Below are positions 1 to 7,400 of a stretch of DNA of 10,586 nt, one piece after another. Origin of the DNA: Spirochaetaceae bacterium (GTDB taxonomy: Bacteria > Spirochaetota > Spirochaetia > Treponematales > Breznakiellaceae); assembly GCA_031280705.1 (NCBI GenBank), contig JAITGJ010000289.1:1-10586 (forward strand). Reading direction: 5' to 3'. Below the pieces are notes generated by a model that worked only from the letters and a program-made list of their open reading frames with translations, made no database searches and was not told where the DNA came from. Positions within the stretch are counted from its first letter, which is position 1. The number at the start of each line of letters is the position of its first letter. Made by a program: the position numbers and the translations under genes.

Positions 1-11
1 GCCGCAAAACC

Positions 12-54
12 CAAGCCCAATATCCGCACGGATGCGGATATTGGGCAGGGCTTG
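12..54. repeat. Long perfect hairpin with GGGCAGGGCTTG flank
   Basis: Bases 15-28 and 33-46 are perfect reverse complements (14 bp) around the four-base loop CGGA. Just outside, CAAGCCC (12-18) and GGGCTTG (48-54) are also complementary, so an alternative outer stem is possible. No T-tract follows, so this is not a typical intrinsic terminator. The right flank, GGGCAGGGCTTG (43-54), recurs in the opposite orientation beside another hairpin near 10080, which suggests a dispersed repeat. The flank runs into the -35 box of the tRNA promoter. The hairpin is seen directly; its function is unknown. Confidence 0.8.
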
Positions 55-80
55 ACACGCCGCCGGGCACCGGGCATACT
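52..80 (+). promoter_or_regulatory. Sigma70-type promoter for tRNA-Leu
   Basis: A perfect TTGACA (52-57) is followed after 17 bases by CATACT (75-80), which matches the TATAAT consensus at four of six positions. Transcription would start near 87, about 40 bases before the mature tRNA at 127. Good spacing, a perfect -35 and a stable RNA gene directly downstream support the call. The -35 box overlaps the end of the upstream hairpin repeat. Confidence 0.65.
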
Positions 81-126
81 CAAGCGGCGGCGGTTATCGC
101 GGCGTAAATCAGCATGCACGAAAAAA

Positions 127-206
127 GCGAGAGTGGTGAAATTGGCAGACACGCCAGCCTTAGGAGCTGGTGCTCACGCGTAAGGGTTCGAGTCCCTTCT
201 CTCGCA
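127..206 (+). tRNA. tRNA-Leu (anticodon UAG)
   Basis: The full cloverleaf can be drawn. The acceptor stem GCGAGAG (127-133) pairs with CTCTCGC (199-205), and the discriminator is A206. The D-arm contains the TGGCAGA segment usual in leucine tRNAs. The anticodon stem CCAGC (154-158) pairs with GCTGG (166-170) around loop CTTAGGA, with anticodon TAG at 161-163. A long class II variable arm spans about 171-181. The T-arm is AAGGG/CCCTT (182-186, 194-198) around TTCGAGT. It decodes CUN leucine codons. The bases after the discriminator are GAGC, so CCA must be added after transcription. Confidence 0.97.
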
Positions 207-230
207 GAGCGGGAGTAATTGCGCGTGGTA

Positions 231-255
231 AAAATGCGGCAGGCGTCCGTATTTT
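231..255 (+). terminator. Possible tRNA terminator hairpin
   Basis: AAAATGCGG (231-239) pairs with CCGTATTTT (247-255) with one G-T wobble around a seven-base loop, beginning 25 bases after the tRNA. The A-rich side before and the TTTT side after a GC core resemble a weak intrinsic terminator. The T run is short, so termination could be inefficient. Confidence 0.35.
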
Positions 256-294
256 GTGTTTGTCCACAAAGGCGGCTGCTTTGTGGACAAACGC
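256..294. repeat. Large hairpin of the CAAAG-N7-CTTTG type
   Basis: GTTTGTCCACAAAG (258-271) and CTTTGTGGACAAAC (279-292) are perfect 14-base reverse complements around a seven-base loop, GCGGCTG. One wobble pair and one further pair extend the stem to 256-294. No T-tract follows. A related hairpin starts near 10564, with the same inner stem and loop length but different loop bases. The loop is exactly complementary to CAGCCGC at 328-334. Function unknown. Confidence 0.8.
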
Positions 295-392
295 TGTTTC
301 AGGCGGAGACCAAAAGGCTCTGCGGAACAGCCGCGTGGTTTGATAAAAAAACTGATTTTGCACAATATTCATGAAGCCGGTTGTTTTCCGCG

Positions 393-465
393 CCGCCCGG
401 TAAAGAACGGAGACTTGTTAGATAACCAACCGGGTCAGCAAACAAGTCCCATAAGCGGCGGGCGG
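393..465 (+). promoter_or_regulatory. Possible structured leader of the AKR gene
   Basis: Two nested complementarities lie just upstream of the first gene. CCGCCC (393-398) pairs with GGGCGG (460-465), and GACTTGTT (412-419) pairs with AACAAGTC (441-448). A competing pairing, CCCGG (396-400) with CCGGG (430-434), would break the outer stem. This looks like a foldable 5' leader, but it matches no riboswitch class I recognise. A weak promoter candidate lies upstream (TTGATA at 340-345, CACAAT at 361-366, with a short 15-base spacer). The rest of 295-505 shows no convincing gene. Confidence 0.25.
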
Positions 466-505
466 TTAAACAGATTCATATCAAGCGAATTCAGGGAGGA
501 ATGCG

Positions 506-1531
506 ATGAAAACAGTTTTGGGACGGACCGGAATTGAAGTCAACAAGGACGGATTCGGCGTACTGCCGATACAGCGGGCAACGGTGGACGAAGCGGTACG
601 GATACTGAACCGCGCCCTGGACGGCGGCATTAATTATTACGATACCGCCCGCGTCTATTCAGACAGCGAAGAAAAAATCGGAAAAGCAATTTCTTCCCGG
701 CGCGGTGAATTCATTCTGGCCACAAAAACCATGCAGAACAATGTGGAAGGATTTTGGCGGGACCTTGAGACGAGCCTTAAAAACCTCAACACCGGTTATA
801 TTGATGTGTACCAGTTTCATAATCCCGCCGATTATCCGCGTCCCGGTGACGGCACGGGCCTGTACGAGGCAATGCTCGCGGCAAAGGCCCAGGGGAAAAT
901 TCGCTTTATCGGCATTACCAATCACCGCCTTCCCACAGCGCGCGCGGCGGTAGAAAGCGGCCTGTACGACACGCTTCAGTTTCCGTTCAGCTATCTTTCG
1001 GACGAAAAGGACATTGATTTGGTACGCCTCTGCGCGGAAAAAAATGTCGGTTTTATCTGCATGAAGGCCCTTTCCGGCGGGCTTATTACCGATGTCGCCG
1101 CCGCGCGATCCTGGCTTGCCGCCTATCCCAACGCCCTGCCCATCTGGGGCATTCAGCGGGAAAGCGAACTTGACGCGCTCTTTGCCGCAGAGAAAGGGGA
1201 CCCGGTGCTTTCCGTGGAACAAACACAGCGCATCGAAAAGGACCGGACGGAACTTGCGGGCAATTTTTGCCGGGGCTGCGGATACTGCCTGCCCTGTCCC
1301 GCGGAAATAGATATTCCCAATGCCGCACGGATGTTTTTGCTGCTTCGCCGCGCACCGGCCGCACCGTTTCTTTCGGAGGAACGGCAAAAGGAGATGGCAA
1401 AGATTGAAAACTGCCTCCACTGCAACCACTGCCGGGACAATTGTCCCTACAGCCTTGATACGCCCGCGCTCCTTGCGCGAAACCTGGAAGATTACCGTGC
1501 GGTTCTCGCGGCGCGGCGGCAAAGCGCGTAG
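506..1531 (+). CDS. Aldo/keto reductase with C-terminal 2x[4Fe-4S] domain
   Basis: This 341-residue protein should be a cytoplasmic oxidoreductase. Residues 1 to about 220 form an AKR barrel with the expected catalytic tetrad: D46 and Y51 in DTARVY, K74 in ATKTM, and H105 in QFHNP. The C-terminal part carries two cysteine groups, C255-C258-C261-C264 followed by P, and C303-C306-C309-C313 followed by P, the pattern of a bacterial ferredoxin-like pair of [4Fe-4S] clusters. Such fusions are known as 'aldo/keto reductase with 4Fe-4S domain'; their substrates are mostly undefined, and electron transfer between NAD(P)H and a carbonyl or redox partner is an inference. The start is supported by AGGGAGGA five bases upstream. 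An ATG at 501 opens only a two-codon frame. The stop lies 28 bases before addB, so co-transcription is likely. Confidence 0.9.
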   Translation: MKTVLGRTGIEVNKDGFGVLPIQRATVDEAVRILNRALDGGINYYDTARVYSDSEEKIGKAISSRRGEFILATKTMQNNVEGFWRDLETSLKNLNTGYIDVYQFHNPADYPRPGDGTGLYEAMLAAKAQGKIRFIGITNHRLPTARAAVESGLYDTLQFPFSYLSDEKDIDLVRLCAEKNVGFICMKALSGGLITDVAAARSWLAAYPNALPIWGIQRESELDALFAAEKGDPVLSVEQTQRIEKDRTELAGNFCRGCGYCLPCPAEIDIPNAARMFLLLRRAPAAPFLSEERQKEMAKIENCLHCNHCRDNCPYSLDTPALLARNLEDYRAVLAARRQSA

Positions 1532-1559
1532 TATCGCTGTTGTATCCTGAGGCAGCGGC

Positions 1560-4484
1560 ATGAACCGCGTTGAGAAAATATTGCTTGAAAAGAGCGCTGT
1601 CCCCGGCACGCTTTTTGTGTTTCCCACCACGGTATCTTCCGCGCACTGGGCGGAGCGGCTGCTCACGCTCCGGGGCGGCGGGGCGGCGGCGATGGAACAG
1701 TTTATCGCGTGGGATACATTCAAACAGGAATCCATCCGTGCGCAAAAACAGCGCAAAAACAGCGTAAACGCGCCGCTGCGGAAAATTTTTGCCGCCTGCC
1801 TGGTGCGGGAAAACGCGGAACAGGTCCGCGCGGGAAAGCCGCCGGTTTTCACTTCCCTTATTCCGCCGCGTTACGCGGAAAGCGCCGCCGCGTTCGCGTC
1901 CTGGTTCAGTACGCTGCTCCCTCAACTCGGCGCGTGGCACGGGCGGGCCGTGGGCCGTCCGGTTTCCGCCGTCCCGGACGGCGGCGGGGCGGCGGACCTT
2001 TCTGCCGATGAACAGGACCTCCTTGTTCTTGCGGAGCGTTACCGCACATTTCTTGACGCGCACGATCTTTTCGAACCCGCCTGGGAAAAACCTCCGTTTG
2101 AGGATATGGGAAGGGACTGTTATATTTTTTTCCCCGGCTGCCTCAGCGACTTTAATGAATACCGGGAACTTCTGGAACAGTCAAAACGCGTAACGCTTGT
2201 GGAACTTGACGACCGTGATACCGTCGAGAAACCCTTTCGTGCTTTCTTCTTTGCCAATTCCAGAAGCGAAATTACGGCGGCGGCGCTCCATATTCGCGCC
2301 CTTGTTGAGAAAGAACACGCCGCGTGGAACAGCATCGCGGTAAGCATTCCCGAAGACGCCGGCTACGAGGCGGCGGTACTGCGGGAATTTGCCAACAGAA
2401 ATATTCCCCTGGTGCGCCGTACCGGAAAGCCCCTTGCTTCGTATCCAGCGGGAAAACTTTTTTCCGCACTTGCCGTGTGCTGCCGGGAAGGGTTTTCGTT
2501 TGACTCCCTTGCGGCACTGCTTCTCAATACGCACCTTCCCTGGCGGGACAGCGCCGCGATACACCAGCTTGCTGATTTTGGCATACGGAACAACTGCATC
2601 GCTTCATGGGAAAGCGGCGGAAAAGAAATTGACGTGTGGCTCGACGCGTTCAGCTCTCCTGCGGGAACGCGCGAAAAACGGGCGGAAGACTTTTACCGGC
2701 TTTTGAAGCGCGACATTACCGCCATAAACCGCGCGCCGTCTTTTGCCGCGCTGCTTGAGGCGTATTTTATTTTTCGCGGCCATTTTCTCGACATGGATGC
2801 CTGCCGGGCTGAAAGTGATTTGGTGCTGTCCCGGTGCATTGCGGAACTGCACAGCCTTGCCGATATTGAAAAGATCTGCCCGGACATAAAGATACCTGCT
2901 CCCTGTTCCCTGTTTACGGAACACCTTGCAGAAACGCTGTATCTCCCCCGCGAAGAAAGCGCGGGAGTCAGCCTGCTCCCCTACCGTACCGCCGCGCCTG
3001 TACCTTTTTCCTGCCACATTATTTTAGGCGCGACGCAGGAAAACTGTTCGGCTGTTTTTTCTCGCCTCCATTTTCTGCCGCGTGCGCGGCGGGAAAGCCT
3101 TGGCATCGGAGACGAAGACGCTTCCGAAATTTTTATCAGGCTGCACCGGCATAATTCAGAACTGCCCGCGGCATTTTTCTGTGCCGAAGAAACTTTTTCC
3201 GGTTACGCGATTCCCCACCCGCTCCTTGGCATCGGCGGCGGACCGGAGAACACGGCGGAGACGGGAGAACTTTTTGCCGAAGACCTGTTCCGCTCCGAGC
3301 GGCGCCATCTTGAAGAAGCGGGCCGCTCCGCGCCGGAAAACAGTCCTGACGCGGGGGGCAAAAACAATGCCGCGCGGCGGCATCTTCACCGGGTACAGGC
3401 GGCGGGTTTTGACGCGTGGCGCGCCCGGCGCGGGGCGGCGGAGAATAGCGCGCCTTTTACCGCAGGCCCGGCGCTTCGGTCCCTTATTGCACACCGCCAT
3501 GAAACTGAAACGGGCAAGGCGCGAATATCCGCTACCGCATTGAAATCATGGCACTTTTGCGGCCTTTTTTGGCTTTTTGAGCGGATACTCCGCCTTGAAA
3601 ATGTCCGCATGGAAACATCGCTCATGGCGGAAAATACGGCGGGCATCATGTACCACGCCATTCTGGAAGGTTTTTTTCGCAGCGTAAAACGGATAGACGG
3701 CGGCGTACTCGCCGGGCAGGCGGCGGGCGGCCTTGTGCCCGCATACCGCACATTACTCGCCGAAGAGGCGGCCGCAGTGTTTTCCGCGCTTCCCTTTTTG
3801 TCCGGCGGCAGCGTAAGCGCCCTCACGGCGCGGCTCCTTCGCGCGGAACAAAAAACCATAACAGAAGCGGTACAAATACTGCTTGAAAAATTTATCGCCT
3901 GTTTCGGCGGTTTTCGTGTTCTGGGAAGCGAAATTGAACTATCCGCCGAAGAAGCGGAATACTGTCTTTTGGGAAAGATCGACTGTCTGCTTGAAGACTG
4001 CCGTGATGATGCGCCGCTGTCAGGGGCGCGGGCCATTGTGGACTTCAAGCTCAAGCGGCTCCCCCGCCTTGACGGGGCCCAGGGCCGGGGAGAAAACGGC
4101 CTTGAGGATTTTCAGCTTCCCGTGTATATCACGCTTGCGGAAAAAGACGGCGGCGGCAAAGTTGATACGGCGGTTTTTTTCAGCATCCTCGACGCAAAAC
4201 CAGAGGCCGTTTTTGGAACGGTTACCGACGCCCGCACCGGAAAACAGTATCCCTACCGATTGGGCGACCGGTTTATCCCTGCCGCTGAACCGGAACGCTA
4301 TGCCGCGGTAATGGCGGAATTCCGGGAAAAGGCCGCGCGATTTGCGTCCGGCATAAAAAACGGCGTATTTAATACGACCGGTGTCCGCGAACGTTCCTGC
4401 CATTCATGCGCTTTCCGGTTAATTTGCCGGACCGTATACGCTGTCGGCGGCGATCATTTTTTGGGCGGCGGAGGGAAGAAATGA
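1560..4484 (+). CDS. addB: AddB-like ATP-independent nuclease subunit (PD-(D/E)XK)
   Basis: The protein has 974 residues against roughly 1,160 for Bacillus AddB. It is likely the nuclease and structural subunit of an AddAB/RexAB double-strand-break resection enzyme. The C-terminal nuclease domain has H699 (MYHAILEG), D808 (GKIDCL), D828-F-K830 (IVDFKLK) and Q852 (FQLPVY), the full RecB-family active-site set. C667, together with C947, C950 and C956 (C-x2-C-x5-C), matches the iron-sulfur staple that encircles the nuclease in AddB. The middle is a diverged inactivated helicase fold with little conserved sequence. No P-loop exists: the protein begins at a segment resembling helicase motif Ia (FVFPTT), and an in-frame TGA at 1548-1550 closes the frame upstream. 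TGAGG at 1548-1552 may be a weak ribosome site. Its last four bases overlap the addA start. Family membership is well supported; the name addB rests on domain order, cysteine spacing and the neighbour. Confidence 0.85.
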   Translation: MNRVEKILLEKSAVPGTLFVFPTTVSSAHWAERLLTLRGGGAAAMEQFIAWDTFKQESIRAQKQRKNSVNAPLRKIFAACLVRENAEQVRAGKPPVFTSLIPPRYAESAAAFASWFSTLLPQLGAWHGRAVGRPVSAVPDGGGAADLSADEQDLLVLAERYRTFLDAHDLFEPAWEKPPFEDMGRDCYIFFPGCLSDFNEYRELLEQSKRVTLVELDDRDTVEKPFRAFFFANSRSEITAAALHIRALVEKEHAAWNSIAVSIPEDAGYEAAVLREFANRNIPLVRRTGKPLASYPAGKLFSALAVCCREGFSFDSLAALLLNTHLPWRDSAAIHQLADFGIRNNCIASWESGGKEIDVWLDAFSSPAGTREKRAEDFYRLLKRDITAINRAPSFAALLEAYFIFRGHFLDMDACRAESDLVLSRCIAELHSLADIEKICPDIKIPAPCSLFTEHLAETLYLPREESAGVSLLPYRTAAPVPFSCHIILGATQENCSAVFSRLHFLPRARRESLGIGDEDASEIFIRLHRHNSELPAAFFCAEETFSGYAIPHPLLGIGGGPENTAETGELFAEDLFRSERRHLEEAGRSAPENSPDAGGKNNAARRHLHRVQAAGFDAWRARRGAAENSAPFTAGPALRSLIAHRHETETGKARISATALKSWHFCGLFWLFERILRLENVRMETSLMAENTAGIMYHAILEGFFRSVKRIDGGVLAGQAAGGLVPAYRTLLAEEAAAVFSALPFLSGGSVSALTARLLRAEQKTITEAVQILLEKFIACFGGFRVLGSEIELSAEEAEYCLLGKIDCLLEDCRDDAPLSGARAIVDFKLKRLPRLDGAQGRGENGLEDFQLPVYITLAEKDGGGKVDTAVFFSILDAKPEAVFGTVTDARTGKQYPYRLGDRFIPAAEPERYAAVMAEFREKAARFASGIKNGVFNTTGVRERSCHSCAFRLICRTVYAVGGDHFLGGGGKK

Positions 4485-7400
4485 CCGGGATACAACTAAA
4501 CCGTGAACAGGAAGCCGCAGTAAAAAGCAGGAAAAATACCGTGGTTACCGCGGGAGCGGGATCGGGGAAGACATCGGTACTGGCAAGCCGATACGCGCAT
4601 CTTGTTACGGAAGAAGGAATTACGGTTGACCGGATCCTTACCCTCACTTTTACGCGAAAAGCCGCGGCGGAAATGTACCGCCGTATTCATGCGGTGCTGT
4701 CACGCATCGCGGCGGAAGCAGCGGGAACGCGGCAGGAACGTGCGCGGAACGCGGTACGTGATTTTTTCCGTGCACGGATTCAAACCCTGGATTCCTACGG
4801 CAGTTCCATTGCCCGCCAGGCGGCGGTGCGCTACGGCATTGCGCCTGATTTTCTGATCGATGATGAAAAATGCCGGTCCCTCGCCGTGCGGACCGCACTG
4901 CCTTTTCTGGTCGCACGGGAAAATCATCCGGCAATACAGCGGCTTTACGGACAAAAACGCCCGGAAGAAATAGCCTCAGGGCTGTTTGCGGAAACGGTGT
5001 GGAAATATGGAGCCATTGACGCGCCGCCCGGCTTTGCGGAAGAAATGAAAAAACAGTGCCGGATTATCCTTCCGGAGTGGGGGAAAAGCAGCGATTATGT
5101 GGGGAATATCCTTGACGAACTTGCCCGCGCTCTGGCGGACGCACCCGGCGATGCCTTTACCGGAATAGTCTCCCCCGCAATGAAACCTTTTCTGGACGGC
5201 GAAATAGTAATTCCTTCGCAAAGCGGACTTGAAAACTATTTTGCCTGTATTTTATCCGCTCCCGGCGCGGAAGAAGTGCGCATCGCGGAAGCCCACCCCC
5301 TGCGCCAAGAACTGCTTGCGTGCCTCAATTTTGTGGACAGTCTTGCCTGGATCGGTATCCAAAAGGGAAAGAAGGACAGTCCCGCAAAGCTGGCCATCCG
5401 GAAACTTCGTGAAGAAACGAATAATTTTTCTTCCATTGCGGTATTCTCCGCACAGGCAGGAACTATTTTTTCCCTCATGCGGCTCCTTGGGGAATTTCAG
5501 GAAAACTGGCTTGCCGAAAAACGCCGGGAAAAAATCCTGGGCTTTAGCGATACCGCCCGCCTCGCCCGCGCCATACTGCGCGATCATCCCGATGTCAGGA
5601 GCGCGGAAAAGGCCGCGTTTGACGCGATCATGATCGATGAATTTCAGGACAACAATGAACTGCAAAAAGAGCTGCTTTTCCTCCTTGCGGAAAAGCAAGA
5701 CAGAAATACTACCGGCATACCCGGTACATCCGCCATTGAAGCTGAAAAACTTTTTTTTGTTGGCGATGAAAAACAGTCCATCTACCGTTTCCGGGGCGCG
5801 GATGTCTCGGTGTTCAGGAAACTGAGCGGTGAGCTTGCCGGAGAAAGCCTGTCCCTGAGAACCAATTACCGTTCAGCGCCCGCTCTAATCGGCGTTTTTA
5901 ATGCCCTCTTTGGCGGAAACAGCGCGGAAACGGACGGCGCGCCGGACAGAGGCGCGTTTCCCGGAGTTTTTGTTTCTCCCCGGGCGGACAATCCACTACC
6001 GCCGTTCGAGGCGGCCTACACGCCGCTCCGCGCGCCTCCCGCTGAAGAATACGCGAAAAAAACGGACGGCGTACCGGGGCGGTTCGCCGTGTATGTGCTT
6101 GACGCAGCCCGTCCCGCCGGGACGGACGGAGACGGCGAAGCCCCTGATGATGCCGGTGAAGAACTTAACGGCGCGGAAAATGAAGCGGTTTTTGTCGCGG
6201 GAAAAATAGAGGAACTGCTGAATCAAAAAAATGAAGCGGGCGCCGCGCGGTACGCGCCCGGTGATATTGCCGTCCTTTTTCGTTCGCATAGTCCCCAGCG
6301 CTTTTTTGAAAAACATCTTAATCTTCGCGGCATTCCCTATGCAGCGGAAGGACTTACGGGGGTTTTTGCCGATGCACCGGTGAACGATCTGCTTGCGCCG
6401 CTCCGCCTGGCCGCCTGGCCCCTGGATACGGAAGCATACGCAGTTATGCTGCGCTCTCCTTTTGCGTCTCTTTCCCCCGGCGGAATGGCGGAAGCCGTTG
6501 CGGAGTTCAACCGGGAACGGGAACAGGCCGGAACATCGGCAGAAACGCTGCTGCCCTTTTCTGACGCAACACTGCCATTGCTCAACGGGACTGACCGGGA
6601 GCGTTTTATCAATGCCCGGAACCTCTACCGTGAGCTGCGGAAAAAAGCGGAAACCGAAACCATTGCCGCCCTGCTTTCCTGGCTCTGGTACGACTCCGGC
6701 TACCGTTACGAAACCGAATGGCATCCGGAAACGGAAAGTTACCGTGAACTTTACGATTATCTTTTTTCCATGGCGGTTCAGGCGGACAGCAGCGGCATGA
6801 GTCTTGCCGGCTTTACCGGATCACTGTTGGGCCTGCGGGACGGCGGCGGCACGCTTGAGTTTGAAAACATTCCGCTCGAACGTTCCGGCGCGGTACATCT
6901 TATGACCATTCACAAAAGCAAGGGCCTCGAATTTCCGGTAGTGTTTCTGGTGTGCTGCGGGAACCGGAGCCGCACGGGCGGCATTGAAGGCGATGTATAT
7001 GAAACGGCGGAAGGCGGACTTGCCCTGAGCCCGCCCCTTCCGCCCGAATGCGCCGGGCGGGTAAAAATAAAACGGAATTATTTTTATGAAAAATCCCTCG
7101 CGGAGGAACGGAAAAAGGAAACCGCGGAACTCCGCCGCCTGCTCTACGTTGCCATGACCCGCGCTGAACGGGAATTGTACCTTTCCGGATCGTTTCCGCT
7201 GGGCCGGAACGAAACGATTACGACAACAGAAAATCTGCCGGAGCGGCTTTGCGCGGCGGTTCAGGAAAAATGCGAAAAACAGGAAAAGGAAGCGGAAACA
7301 AACAACCTTCCCGGCGATTCCATTATCAATAATGGCACGCTTTTCGGCCTTATCCTTCCCGCGCTGGCCGCCCGCCTGCCGGAAAAAAACGATCCGCCCG

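Noticed and set aside
256..537. Plus-strand 93-residue open frame after the tRNA
   Set aside because: It translates the hairpin at 258-292 and overlaps the well-supported start of the reductase gene; no ribosome site or protein motif.
659..1852. Minus-strand 397-residue open frame
   Set aside because: It spans the end of the reductase and the start of addB, both strongly supported by motifs. It has no recognisable domain, no ribosome site and Arg/Ala/Pro-rich composition typical of antisense GC-rich frames.
1086..2063. Minus-strand 325-residue open frame
   Set aside because: Antisense to the reductase and addB, with composition dominated by Arg, Gly and Pro and no motif.
3386..4054. Minus-strand 222-residue open frame
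   Set aside because: Ser/Arg-rich shadow of the addB nuclease region, whose catalytic residues show which strand is coding.
4406..4480. Upstream in-frame ATG for addA
   Set aside because: It would add 25 arginine-rich residues inside addB, while ATG 4481 has a strong ribosome site and the ATGA overlap and starts just before the Q motif.
5996..6724. Minus-strand 242-residue open frame
   Set aside because: Antisense inside addA between helicase motifs IV and V; no domain and no ribosome site.
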